The notes under the pieces: model-generated | What the model saw: the letters and a program-made list of their open reading frames with translations, nothing else | What the model was told of the DNA's origin: nothing | The model's database searches: none | Program-made: the position numbers and the translations under genes | Assembly (NCBI GenBank): GCA_035934235.1 | Contig: DASYYB010000038.1 | Location: forward strand, 1-43,208 | Length of the DNA: 43,208 bases | Reading direction: 5' to 3' | Origin: REEB95 sp035934235 | GTDB lineage: Bacteria; Pseudomonadota; Alphaproteobacteria; ATCC43930; CGMCC-115725 | Shown here: one piece after another, positions 8,377 to 16,990 of the stretch | How positions within the stretch are numbered: position 1 is the stretch's first letter | Layout: each line of letters begins with the position of its first letter

Positions 8377-9206
8377 CAGTCGCGCAGCAATTCGTTGATC
8401 GAGGTGCGTGAACGCGTGCGCGCGTCGACGCGCTTGACGATGACGCAGCAGGCGAGATTTGGCCCGCCCGGCGTGCGCGCCGGCAGGCTGCCGGGCACCA
8501 CGACCGAATAGGCCGGCACGCGGCCGAGGAACGTTTCGCCGGTGGCGCGGTCGACCACCTTGGTCGAGGCGCCGATGAAGCAGCCCATCGCCAACACCGC
8601 GCCTTCCTCGACGATCACGCCTTCGGCGACTTCGCTGCGTGCGCCAATGAAGCAATGATCCTCGACGATCACGGGCTGCGCCTGAACGGGCTCGAGGACG
8701 CCGCCGATGCCGACGCCGCCCGAGATGTGGCAGTTGCGGCCGATCTGCGCGCATGAGCCGACGGTCGACCAGGTGTCGATCATCGTGCCTTCGCCGACAT
8801 GGGCGCCGACATTGACGAAGCTCGGCATCAGGACGACGCCGGGCGCGATATAGGCCGAATGCCGTACCACTGCGCCCGGTACGGCGCGGAAACCGGCTTT
8901 CTTGAACTTGGCGGCGCTCCAGCCGGCGAACTTCGACGGCACCTTGTCCCACCATTTGGCGCCGCCGGGGCCGCCGGCGATCGGCTGCATGTCGGTGAGG
9001 CGGAACGACAGGAGCACCGCCTTCTTGAGCCATTCCTCGACATGCCAGCGTCCGTCGTGCTTACGCGCGACGCGCAGCGTACCGGTATCGAGTCCGTCGA
9101 GCGCAGCCATCACGGCCTTACGCGCCGCCGCCTTGGTCTTGGCGTCGAGTCGGTCGCGCGCGTCCCAGGCGGCGTCGATGGTGGCTTGCAGGCGCGGAAT
9201 ATCCAT
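8376..9206 (-). CDS. dapD: 2,3,4,5-tetrahydropyridine-2,6-dicarboxylate N-succinyltransferase
   Basis: Succinylates tetrahydrodipicolinate in the lysine/diaminopimelate pathway. The 276-residue protein has the N-terminal helical domain, the KWWDKVPSKF motif, and a left-handed beta helix of hexapeptide repeats (for example APGVVLMPSFVNVGAHVGEG and IGGVLEPVQA). I chose the ATG at 9206 (MDIPRLQATID), which matches the usual family N-terminus; an in-frame ATG at 9248 would add 14 atypical residues and has no better ribosome site. It forms a two-gene unit with dapE. Confidence 0.95.
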   Translation of the reverse strand: MDIPRLQATIDAAWDARDRLDAKTKAAARKAVMAALDGLDTGTLRVARKHDGRWHVEEWLKKAVLLSFRLTDMQPIAGGPGGAKWWDKVPSKFAGWSAAKFKKAGFRAVPGAVVRHSAYIAPGVVLMPSFVNVGAHVGEGTMIDTWSTVGSCAQIGRNCHISGGVGIGGVLEPVQAQPVIVEDHCFIGARSEVAEGVIVEEGAVLAMGCFIGASTKVVDRATGETFLGRVPAYSVVVPGSLPARTPGGPNLACCVIVKRVDARTRSRTSINELLRD

Positions 9207-9275
9207 GGCGCGCGCAAAATGCGGTGCGCGCCATGCGCTGTCAACCATCGCCGGGCGGCATTAGACTGGCGGCCG

Positions 9276-10193
9276 ATGGAGACACCCATGCGCCGACAAA
9301 CTGCGCCCGCGGATGCGCCGGCGGCCGCGGTCGACCTGGTGATCGAGCCGCGCACCCGCGATCTCGGCGACGGTTTCGAAGTGCGCCGCGTGCTGCCCTA
9401 TGCCAAGCGCCATATGGTCGGCCCCTTCATCTTCTTTGACCATTTCGGCCCGACGAATTTCTGCGCCGGCACCGGGCTCGACGTCCGGCCACATCCGCAC
9501 ATCGGCCTCGCCACGATCACCTATCTGTTCGATGGTGAGATCATGCACCGCGATAGCTTGGGGACCGCGCAGGTAATCCGCCCCGGCGCGGTCAACTGGA
9601 TGACCGCCGGACGCGGCATCGTGCATTCCGAGCGCACGCCGCCAGAGACTCGCCAGCAGGCATCGCCGATCTACGGCATCCAGAGCTGGGTGGCGCTACC
9701 GCAGGCGCGCGAAGAGATCGACCCCGCCTTCGAGCACGTGCCGGCAGCGGATTTGCCGCTGATCGAAGGCGACGGCGTTGCCGTGCGCCTGATCGCCGGC
9801 GCGCTATTCGGCAAAACGGCGCCGGTGGCGACGCAATCGCCGATGTTCTATGCCGACGTCACGCTGCGCGCCGGCGCGACATTGGCGATGACACCGGACT
9901 ACGCACAACGCGCGGCCTATCTGCTCGAAGGCGCCGTCGACTGCGCCGGCGCGCGGCATGCGCCGCCGCTGATGCTGGTGTTCGACAGCAAGGCACGCGC
10001 CGTGATCACGGCGCGCGAGCCGGCGCGGCTGCTACTGATCGGCGGCGAGCCGCTGGACGGCGAACGGCACATTTGGTGGAACCTGGTGTCGAGCTCGGCC
10101 GAGCGCATCGAACAGGCGAAGCGCGATTGGCAGGGCGGTCGTTTCCCGAAAATCCCGGGCGACAGCGACGAGTTCATCCCCCTGCCGGCGTGA
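9276..10193 (+). CDS. Pirin family protein
   Basis: Cupin-fold metal protein of 305 residues. The pirin iron-binding set is visible: H73 and H75 in RPHPHIGLAT, H117 and E119 in GIVHSER, after the FIFFDHFGP signature. Bacterial pirins include quercetin dioxygenases and regulators of central metabolism; the substrate cannot be told from sequence. The true start is the ATG at 9276 (or 9288); the open frame upstream is antisense to dapD. It is divergent from dapD (69-bp gap) and its 3' end overlaps the convergent HAD gene by 20 bases. Confidence 0.9.
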   Translation: METPMRRQTAPADAPAAAVDLVIEPRTRDLGDGFEVRRVLPYAKRHMVGPFIFFDHFGPTNFCAGTGLDVRPHPHIGLATITYLFDGEIMHRDSLGTAQVIRPGAVNWMTAGRGIVHSERTPPETRQQASPIYGIQSWVALPQAREEIDPAFEHVPAADLPLIEGDGVAVRLIAGALFGKTAPVATQSPMFYADVTLRAGATLAMTPDYAQRAAYLLEGAVDCAGARHAPPLMLVFDSKARAVITAREPARLLLIGGEPLDGERHIWWNLVSSSAERIEQAKRDWQGGRFPKIPGDSDEFIPLPA

Positions 10194-10869
10194 GCGTGGC
10201 GAGGAATTCCGTCAGATCGTCGATGGTGTGATGAATGGCGCCGGCATGGCGCGCGTCGAGCTCGTCGTGCGGGCCGCCGCGCAGCCAGACCGTCGTCATG
10301 CCGAGCGCCGCCGCCGGCGGCAGGTTGCGCGCCATGTCCTCGACCATCGCGGCGCGGCGCGGCTCGATCGCATAAGTCTCGATCAGCGCGCGATAGCCGG
10401 CTGCGTTCGGTTTGGGTTCGAAATCGATGGCGACGATGTCGTGGATCGCGGCGAAGTGGTGGCTCAGTTCCAACCGATCGAGCACGCGCTCGGCATGGAT
10501 GCGCGTGCCGTTGGTGAAGATCAGCTTGCGCCCCGGCAACGCGGCGAGCGCGCGGCTGAGCGCCGGCGCCGGCCGAACCGCGGATACGTCGATTTCGTGA
10601 ACGTAATCGAGAAACCGCTGCGGCTCGACGCCGTATTCGTTCATCAGGCCACGTAGTGTCGTCCCGTGCTCCTGGAAATAGCGCTGGCGCAACGCATGCG
10701 CGCCTTCAAGATCGAGCTTGAGCTCGTCCATGATGTAGCGCGCCATCCGCTGCTCGACTTCGACATAGAGCCGGCACGACGACGGATAGAGCGTGTTGTC
10801 GAGATCGAAGATCCAGGTCTCGATATGGCCGAACGAACGGACGCGCGGCTGGGAATCAGTCAGGCTCAT
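10174..10869 (-). CDS. Pyrimidine 5'-nucleotidase (HAD superfamily)
   Basis: HAD phosphatase of the SDT1/pyrimidine 5'-nucleotidase type, dephosphorylating nucleoside monophosphates. From the ATG at 10869 the protein has 231 residues, with motif I FDLDNTLYP (nucleophile D22, acid D24), motif II FTNGT, and the downstream Lys/Asp motifs around FEPKPNAAGY and MVEDMARN. An in-frame ATG at 10893 is a possible alternative. In related alphaproteobacteria this gene commonly sits between argB and dapD; here it is separated from argB by the nitrite/sulfite genes and from dapD by the pirin gene. Confidence 0.88.
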   Translation of the reverse strand: MSLTDSQPRVRSFGHIETWIFDLDNTLYPSSCRLYVEVEQRMARYIMDELKLDLEGAHALRQRYFQEHGTTLRGLMNEYGVEPQRFLDYVHEIDVSAVRPAPALSRALAALPGRKLIFTNGTRIHAERVLDRLELSHHFAAIHDIVAIDFEPKPNAAGYRALIETYAIEPRRAAMVEDMARNLPPAAALGMTTVWLRGGPHDELDARHAGAIHHTIDDLTEFLATLTPAGG

Positions 10870-10928
10870 GGGTGCGGCCGTTATATGGCGCACCGGCGCA
10901 GCTTTGTCGATGCCTCCCGTAACACCGA

Positions 10929-10963
10929 ACAGCCGGCGCCGTTGCGATCGCGGCGCCGGCTGT
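10929..10963 (-). terminator. Strong GC-rich hairpin after the nirC-like gene
   Basis: A perfect 13-bp inverted repeat (ACAGCCGGCGCCG at 10929-10941; its complement at 10951-10963) surrounds a 9-base loop. It lies 14 bases past the stop of the minus-strand nirC-like gene and before the HAD gene. No clear U-run follows on either strand, so it may pause or protect RNA rather than act as a classical terminator. Confidence 0.5.
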
Positions 10964-10976
10964 CGTGGACGGGGCG

Positions 10977-11786
10977 CTAATCAGCGGCGGCTGGAACCGG
11001 CGCAAGGGCGGCCGGCGTGGCGCCAACGGGGCGCGACGCCGCCCAGTAGCCAAGCGCCATGAATCCGGCGCCGGCGACGATGTTGCCGAGCGTCACCCAC
11101 AGCATGTTCCAGCCGAATCCGGCCCAGGTCACGGTATCCGGATGCGGGCTGAGCAGCGCGATCAGCAGCAGCGTCATGTTGGCCACCGAGTGCTCATAGC
11201 CACTGCCAACGAAGCCGAACAGGCACCAAAAGATCGCGATGCACTTAGCGGCATCGCCTTCCATGCGCGCCGCCATCCAGATCGCCAAGCAGACGAGCCA
11301 ATTGCACAGGATTGCGCGCGCGAACAGCGACAAGGCCGGCGCATTCATCTTGCCGGCGGCGACGGCGAAGATGAGCTGACTTTTCGCGTGCAGAACTGAT
11401 CCGCCACCGCCGGCGATGAACAACGCCGCCAATAGCGCGCTGCCGAGGAGATTGCCGACCCACGAACCGGCCCAGCAGCGCAGCATGTCGCCGAGCCCGA
11501 CTTTGCCGCGGAGCACGCCGAGTGGCATGTACATCGCGTGACCGGTGAACAGATCGGCGCCGGCGAAAAGCACGAGCGTCAAGGCAACGCCGAACGACGC
11601 GCCCATGATCAACGGCCGATAGGCTGGATCGGCGTCCGAGCCGATGCTGAGGATCAAAATGATGCCGAGGCCGATATAGGCGCCCGCCATCATCGCGCTG
11701 AGCAGGAAGCCGAACGGTGCGCGCTTCAGAAAATTGCTCCGGGCTGCGGCGGTCGCGGCCAGTTTGTCGACGGTCTCGAGATACAT
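10977..11786 (-). CDS. nirC: Formate/nitrite transporter family channel (NirC-like)
   Basis: Pentameric inner-membrane anion channel of the FNT family. The 269-residue product matches the NirC/FocA length. Six membrane spans are visible, including GFLLSAMMAGAYIGLGIILIL, the FNT motif region GADLFTGHAMYM, CNWLVCLAIWMA and GYEHSVANM. The ATG at 11786 has GAGG eight bases upstream; an open frame continues to 11912 but the added residues are not FNT-like. Being divergent from a siroheme nitrite/sulfite reductase suggests nitrite (or hydrosulfide) as the ion; formate cannot be ruled out. Confidence 0.87.
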   Translation of the reverse strand: MYLETVDKLAATAAARSNFLKRAPFGFLLSAMMAGAYIGLGIILILSIGSDADPAYRPLIMGASFGVALTLVLFAGADLFTGHAMYMPLGVLRGKVGLGDMLRCWAGSWVGNLLGSALLAALFIAGGGGSVLHAKSQLIFAVAAGKMNAPALSLFARAILCNWLVCLAIWMAARMEGDAAKCIAIFWCLFGFVGSGYEHSVANMTLLLIALLSPHPDTVTWAGFGWNMLWVTLGNIVAGAGFMALGYWAASRPVGATPAALAPVPAAAD

Positions 11787-12149
11787 GGATGCCTCGTTGG
11801 TGTGGTGGTCGCTCGCCGACGAACGCGCTTCGATGCGATTGCCAGCCTCTGACATCGCAAGCGCAAGGCGCGTGCCAATGACGACAACGACGGAAACGGC
11901 CACATCGGACATCGTGCCGTGCGACGCGTTGCACTCGGCGCAGGCGCATGCCGGAACCGGTGCCCATATTTCAATCGGTCAGTATTACTGCACAAAAAAT
12001 TCGCAGATTAGCGGGCGTTAATCATATTTCTTGGGCAGTGCTGGCGAATCAGGGCGCGCGCAGGCCGCTTTGGCGGCGTCGCGGCAGTGGCACCGCGGTT
12101 GCAATGCGGCAGGTGACGTCTGTGCATCACGACCGCTTTTGGTAGCTGA
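11787..12149. promoter_or_regulatory. Divergent control region between nirC-like and nirA-like genes
   Basis: A 363-bp stretch without a convincing gene. The middle (about 11961-12035) is clearly more A+T-rich than its surroundings and is the likely site of both promoters. It contains the odd-centred palindrome CAGTA-T-TACTG at 11980-11990, followed by an A-run and the sequence GGCGTTAATC. This could be an operator for a regulator of nitrogen or sulfur assimilation, but I cannot match it to a known family. Confidence 0.45.
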
Positions 12150-13880
12150 ATGACCACCGACACGATTCTGACCGACACGCAAAAACAATATCTCGAAGGA
12201 TTCCTCAACGCGGTCGCGGCGCGCAACGGCGGCGCGGGCAGCGGCGCGCCCGATATTCATCGCATCGCCCAGGACCGCTTTATCGCCGCCGGCAAACCGT
12301 TAAGCGCCGAAGAAGAAGCCAAGCGCAAGACACCGCCGCTCGACATGTGGGACGAGATCGGCGCCAATGCTGCTGCGGGCCTCGCGCCGAAAGGCATCGA
12401 CGTCTTCCGTCATAAATTCTTCGGCCTGTTCTACGTCGCGCCGGCGCAGGACTCGTTCATGTGCCGGTTGCGCATTCCGAACGGCATCTTGAGCGCGCAT
12501 CAGTTTGCGGGCCTCGCCGATTTGGCCGAAACGCTGGGCGGCGGCACTCTCGACGTCACCACCCGGGCCAACCTCCAGATCCGCGAGATCCAGCCGCGGT
12601 CCGCCATCGATCTGCTAACCGGGATCCAGGACCTCGGCCTCACCTCGCGCGGCGCGGGCGCCGACAATATCCGGAATATCACCGGCAGCCCGACCGCCGG
12701 CATCGACCCGACCGAGCTGATCGACACCCGGCCGCTGGCGCGTGCCCTGCACTTCACCATCCTCAATCATCGCGAGCTTTACGGCCTGCCGCGCAAGTTC
12801 AACATCGCCTTCGACGGCGGCGGCCAGATCGGCGTGCTCGAAGATACCAACGACATCGGCTTTGCCGCCGTGCGCATAGCCGACGGAGCGTCCGTGCCGG
12901 CCGGCGTCTATTTCCGGATGTATCTCGGCGGCATCACCGGCCACGGCGATTTCGCGCATGATACCGGTATCCTGCTCAAGAGCGAGGAGTGCGTCGCCGC
13001 GGCCGTCGCCGTCGTACGCGTCTTCATCGCCCACGGCGATCGCACCGACCGCAAACGGGCCCGATTCAAATATCTCCTCGACGAATGGGGCCTGGACCGC
13101 TTCATGGCCGAGGTCGGCAAGGAGCTGTCGTTCACCCCGCCGAAGGTGCAATCGGAGCAATGCCTGCCACGCGGGCCGCTGCTGAAACACGGCCATGTCG
13201 GCATCCACAAGCAGAAGCAGAAAGGGATGAATTACATCGGCGTCGGCCTGCCGGTTGGCCGTCTCAGCGCGGTGGAGGCGCGCGCCCTGGCAGAGATCGC
13301 CACGCAATTCGGCAGCGGCACCATCCGGCTGACGGTGTGGCAGAACCTGATCCTGTCGGACATCAGCGATGCCAAGTTGCCGGGCGCGCGCAAGGCGATC
13401 GAAGAGCTCGGCTTGAGCGCCGAAGCGTCGTCGATCCGCGGCGCGCTCGTGGCCTGTACCGGCAACACCGGGTGCAAGTTCGCCGCCACCGACACCAAGG
13501 CGCAGGCGCTTTACCTGGCGCAATATCTCGAAGCCCGCATCAAGCTCGACAAGCCGATCAATATCCACCTCACCGGCTGCCCGCATTCCTGCGCCCAGCA
13601 TTATGTCGGCGACATCGGCCTGCTCGGCGTCAAAGTCGCGCAGGGCGACGAGATGATCGAAGGCTATACCATCGTCGTCGGCGGCGGCGCCGGCAGCGAG
13701 CGGCGGATCGCCCGCGAAATCGCCCGCGACGTGCCTTTCGCCGACGTCGCCGGCCGGCTCGAGGCGTTGCTTCGTTGTTACCTGATAGAGCGTCGCGACG
13801 CCGAATCCTTCCACGAATTCGCCAGTCGCCATTCGGTCGAGGCCCTCCAGGCGATGCTCGCGGCGGAGCCGGCGACATGA
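12150..13880 (+). CDS. nirA: Siroheme nitrite/sulfite reductase, NirA-like
   Basis: Hemoprotein that uses siroheme and a [4Fe-4S] cluster for six-electron reduction of nitrite or sulfite. The 576-residue protein has the duplicated ferredoxin-like/reductase architecture. The cluster and siroheme cysteines are in ACTGNTGCKF (C436 and C442) and TGCPHSCAQHYVGDIGLLG (C477 and C481), with anion-binding basic residues in the preceding halves (for example TTRANLQIRE). Nitrite or sulfite cannot be decided by eye; the neighbouring channel favours nitrite, the CysJ-like partner favours sulfite. The stop overlaps the next start in ATGA, so the reductase pair is coupled. Confidence 0.88.
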   Translation: MTTDTILTDTQKQYLEGFLNAVAARNGGAGSGAPDIHRIAQDRFIAAGKPLSAEEEAKRKTPPLDMWDEIGANAAAGLAPKGIDVFRHKFFGLFYVAPAQDSFMCRLRIPNGILSAHQFAGLADLAETLGGGTLDVTTRANLQIREIQPRSAIDLLTGIQDLGLTSRGAGADNIRNITGSPTAGIDPTELIDTRPLARALHFTILNHRELYGLPRKFNIAFDGGGQIGVLEDTNDIGFAAVRIADGASVPAGVYFRMYLGGITGHGDFAHDTGILLKSEECVAAAVAVVRVFIAHGDRTDRKRARFKYLLDEWGLDRFMAEVGKELSFTPPKVQSEQCLPRGPLLKHGHVGIHKQKQKGMNYIGVGLPVGRLSAVEARALAEIATQFGSGTIRLTVWQNLILSDISDAKLPGARKAIEELGLSAEASSIRGALVACTGNTGCKFAATDTKAQALYLAQYLEARIKLDKPINIHLTGCPHSCAQHYVGDIGLLGVKVAQGDEMIEGYTIVVGGGAGSERRIAREIARDVPFADVAGRLEALLRCYLIERRDAESFHEFASRHSVEALQAMLAAEPAT

Positions 13881-15433
13881 GCTACGTCGCACCGCTGGTC
13901 CCCGAAAATGCTCCGTTCAGCAGCGCCGAACGCGCGTTCATCAACGGTTGGATCGCCGCCTACTACGCCACCGACGTTGCAATGCCGGTGACGACCGCTT
14001 CGGCAGCAGCCGAAGCGCTTCCTTGGCACGACGCGTCGCTGTCACTCGACCAACGGATGGAACGCGCCGCTGGCCGGCCGATGCCCGAGTTGCTGATGGC
14101 GGCGATGGCGCAGCAGGATTGCGGCCAGTGCGGCTACCTCTGTCGCAGCTACGCCACGGCGATCGCCGACGGCAAGGAAAAGGCGCTGACGCGCTGCGTT
14201 CCGGGCGGCAAGGAAACCGCCCGTAAGCTGAAAGAACTGCTCGAGACCGGCGGGGCGCCGGCACCGGCAACGATTCCGGCCGCGCCGGCCGCCGCGGCGG
14301 TTGCGCCGGCCCCAGCGGGCCCTGTAACCGTCGCGGCCCAATTCCGCAGCGCCCAGCCGCTCAACCGCGCCGGCTCGGTCAAGGATACGCGACAGGTGGT
14401 GCTGAACCTCTACGGCTCTGGCCTGCGCTATCAAACCGGCGACAGCATCGGCATCATGCCGACCAACTGCCCCACGACGGTCGCCGCGATCATCGAGGCG
14501 CTGGGTGCCGATCCGAACGCCGAAGTCGACACAGCCGGCGGCACACGCCTACCGCTGCACGATGCGCTGAGCAGCGCTTGCGACATCGGCCGACCGTCGG
14601 ATGAGGTTGTCGAGGTTCTGGCGTCGCGCGCCCGCGATCCGGAGCAGTCGCAACGGCTGCAGGCGCTTGCCGAAGGCTATCCCGGCGCCGAGCCGGAAGG
14701 CGCCGACCTGCTCGAACTGTTGACCGTCTTCCCGTCGGCGCGGCCGCCGTTGCAGGAATTGATCGCTGGGCTCGCACCCTTGCAGCCGCGGCTCTATTCG
14801 ATCGCCTGCTCGCCGCTGGTGCATGGCGGCGAGGTTCACCTGACGGTCGCCGCGGTGCGCTGGGAGAAACGCGGACGCGCGCGCAAGGGCATCGCCTCGT
14901 GCTTCCTGGCCGAACGCGCGGAACAAGCGACGACGATGCCGGTCTTCGTCCAGCCGCCGGCGCACCGTTTCCGCCCCCCCGAATCCGACGATGCGCCGAT
15001 GATCATGATCGGGCCCGGCACCGGCATCGCGCCGTTTCGCGCCTTTCTCCAGGAGCGGCGCGAGAACGGCGCCAAAGGCCGCAACTGGCTGTTTTTCGGC
15101 GACCAGCGCCGCGCCACCGACTTCCTCTATGAGGATGAGCTGACGGCCTGGCACAAAGACGGATTGCTGGCGCGGCTCGACGTGGCATTTTCCCGCGACC
15201 AGCCCGAGCGCATTTACGTGCAGCAACGCATGCGCGAGCAATCGGCGCGGCTGTGGCGCTGGATCAACGACGGCGCCTACATCTTCGTCTGCGGCGCGAT
15301 GGCGATGGGCCGCGACGTCGAGACCGCGCTGGCCGCAATCGTCGCGCGCCAGGGCGGCATGGGTGTCGGCGCCGCCAAGGCCTATCTGGCGCAGCTTGGG
15401 CGCGAGGGGCGGTTCGTGAAGGACGTCTATTGA
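13877..15433 (+). CDS. CysJ-like flavoprotein reductase with N-terminal Fe-S domain
   Basis: Supplies electrons from NADPH to the upstream siroheme enzyme (inferred). The 518-residue protein differs from classical CysJ: the flavodoxin (FMN) domain is absent. In its place the N-terminus has a compact Fe-S motif, C82-x2-C85-x3-C89-x17-C107 (DCGQCGYLC to RCVPGG), like the 4Fe-4S domain of RnfB-type proteins. An Ala/Pro linker (about 125-155) leads to an FAD domain (PRLYSIACSP, GIASCFLAER) and an NADPH domain (MIMIGPGTGIAPFRAFLQER), ending in an aromatic Tyr as in this family. The open frame upstream is a shadow of nirA. It overlaps both neighbours (ATGA, TGATG). Confidence 0.88.
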   Translation: MSYVAPLVPENAPFSSAERAFINGWIAAYYATDVAMPVTTASAAAEALPWHDASLSLDQRMERAAGRPMPELLMAAMAQQDCGQCGYLCRSYATAIADGKEKALTRCVPGGKETARKLKELLETGGAPAPATIPAAPAAAAVAPAPAGPVTVAAQFRSAQPLNRAGSVKDTRQVVLNLYGSGLRYQTGDSIGIMPTNCPTTVAAIIEALGADPNAEVDTAGGTRLPLHDALSSACDIGRPSDEVVEVLASRARDPEQSQRLQALAEGYPGAEPEGADLLELLTVFPSARPPLQELIAGLAPLQPRLYSIACSPLVHGGEVHLTVAAVRWEKRGRARKGIASCFLAERAEQATTMPVFVQPPAHRFRPPESDDAPMIMIGPGTGIAPFRAFLQERRENGAKGRNWLFFGDQRRATDFLYEDELTAWHKDGLLARLDVAFSRDQPERIYVQQRMREQSARLWRWINDGAYIFVCGAMAMGRDVETALAAIVARQGGMGVGAAKAYLAQLGREGRFVKDVY

Positions 15434-16029
15434 TGACCCACTTCCCGATCTGCCTCGATCTCGCCGATAAGCGTTGTCTCGTGGTCGGCGCCGGGCCAGA
15501 AGCCGAGCGCAAGGTTGCCGCGTTGCGCCGTGCCGGCGCACGCGTCGTGACAACGTCGCGTTTCGTGCCCGCCGATTTAGACGGCTGCGCGCTGGCGTTC
15601 GCGGCCGACGTCCCGTGCGCGGTCGGCGAAGCCGTGTCACGCGCGGCGCAGGTGCGCGGCATCCTGGTGAACGTGGCCGATCAGCCGAACCTTTGCAGCT
15701 TCATCATGCCGGCGGTGATCGAGCGCGCGCCAGTGACGCTGGCGATATCGACGGGCGGCGCGTCGCCAGCCTTGGCGCGGCGTTTGCGCGAGACGCTCGA
15801 TGCGATCATGCCGCGACGGCTCGGCGCGCTGGCGACGCTGGCCGGCGAGTTCCGTGCGCGTGTAAGGCATGGCATCGCCGATGCGGCGACACGACGCGCG
15901 TTCTGGGAGTGGTTGCTCGACGGGCCAGTGGCGCGGCTGGCGCTGGCCGGCGAACAAGACGCAGCGCGGCATCAACTCGAAGCGGCGCTCAGCGCCAAAA
16001 GCGCCGCGGCGCCGCGCAAGGTCGCCTAG
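15433..16029 (+). CDS. cysG: Precorrin-2 dehydrogenase / sirohydrochlorin ferrochelatase
   Basis: Converts precorrin-2 to siroheme, the cofactor of the reductase two genes upstream. The 198-residue protein equals the N-terminal half of CysG (Met8-like), with the NAD site CLVVGAGPEAERK and the conserved ISTGGASPALARRLRE motif. The SUMT methyltransferase half of fused CysG is absent, so uroporphyrinogen methylation must come from elsewhere. Start ATG overlaps the previous stop as TGATG. The stop shares CTAG with argB on the opposite strand. The symbol refers to the CysG N-terminal domain. Confidence 0.9.
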   Translation: MTHFPICLDLADKRCLVVGAGPEAERKVAALRRAGARVVTTSRFVPADLDGCALAFAADVPCAVGEAVSRAAQVRGILVNVADQPNLCSFIMPAVIERAPVTLAISTGGASPALARRLRETLDAIMPRRLGALATLAGEFRARVRHGIADAATRRAFWEWLLDGPVARLALAGEQDAARHQLEAALSAKSAAAPRKVA

Positions 16030-16964
16030 GCGCGGCGCGGCGTTCCGCGCGGCCCGGATTTGCGCCGGCGGATCAGCGTGCCGGCACCCTCGGCGAACAG
16101 CTCGAGCAGGATTGCGTGCGGCACGCGGCCGTCGATGATGACCGCCGCCTCGACGCCGCCTTCGACGGCTTCGACGCAGGTCTCGACCTTCGGGATCATG
16201 CCACCCGAAATCGTGCCATTGGCGATCATCGCCTTGGCATCGGCAATCGACAGCTCCTGCACCAGCTTCTTGCCGGCATCGAGCACGCCCGCCACGTCGG
16301 TCAGCAGCAGCAGTCGTGCCGCCTTGACCGCCGCCGCGACCGCACCTGCGGCCGTATCGGCGTTGATGTTGTAAGTCTCGCCCTCCGTGCCGACGCCGAT
16401 CGGTGCGATCACCGGAATGATGTCAGATTTCACGAAATACTCGAGCACCGGCGCATCGACGGCATAGGGCTCGCCGACGAAACCAAGATCGAGCACCTTC
16501 TCGATGTGGCTGTCTGGATCGGCGCGCTTGCGCGTGAGCTTGCGCGCACGGATGAGGTCGGCATCCTTACCGGACAGACCGATCGCCCGGCCGCCGGCGC
16601 GATTCACCGCCGCGGCGAGCTCTTTGTTGATCGAGCCCGACAGCACCATTTCGACGATCTCGACCGTTGCCTGGTCGGTGACGCGCAGGCCATCGATGAA
16701 CGAGCTTTTGATCTTTAGCCGCTCGAGCATCTGGCCGATCTGCGGGCCGCCGCCATGGACGACGATCGGATTGATGCCGACCTGCTTCAGCAACACGACG
16801 TCGCGTGCGAACAGATCGGCGATCTCGGTCTCGCCCATCGCGTGGCCGCCGTATTTGACGACGATCGTCTTGCCGGCATAGCGCCGCATGTAGGGCAGCG
16901 CTTCCGACAGCGTCGCGGCTTTCAGCACGGCATCGGGCGGTGCGGTGCGGTTCTTGTCGCTCAT
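16026..16964 (-). CDS. argB: Acetylglutamate kinase
   Basis: Phosphorylates N-acetyl-L-glutamate in arginine synthesis. The 312-residue protein has the amino-acid-kinase motifs VVKYGGHAMG, VVHGGGPQIGQML and GLSGKDADL, the acetylglutamate-binding YNINADTAAGAVA and the GGMIPKVE motif. Its N-terminal extension (helix with LPYMRRYAGKT) is the one associated with hexameric, arginine-inhibited enzymes. It lies 26 bases after engB, at the end of the rpmH-to-argB run of minus-strand genes. Confidence 0.97.
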   Translation of the reverse strand: MSDKNRTAPPDAVLKAATLSEALPYMRRYAGKTIVVKYGGHAMGETEIADLFARDVVLLKQVGINPIVVHGGGPQIGQMLERLKIKSSFIDGLRVTDQATVEIVEMVLSGSINKELAAAVNRAGGRAIGLSGKDADLIRARKLTRKRADPDSHIEKVLDLGFVGEPYAVDAPVLEYFVKSDIIPVIAPIGVGTEGETYNINADTAAGAVAAAVKAARLLLLTDVAGVLDAGKKLVQELSIADAKAMIANGTISGGMIPKVETCVEAVEGGVEAAVIIDGRVPHAILLELFAEGAGTLIRRRKSGPRGTPRRA

Positions 16965-16990
16965 GGCCGGGCTTTATAGCGGCATCGGCG

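Noticed and set aside
8377..9033. Open reading continuing upstream of dapE
   Set aside because: It lies inside dapD in another frame and its residues are Arg-rich low-complexity; the TGATG start at 8376 is the real one.
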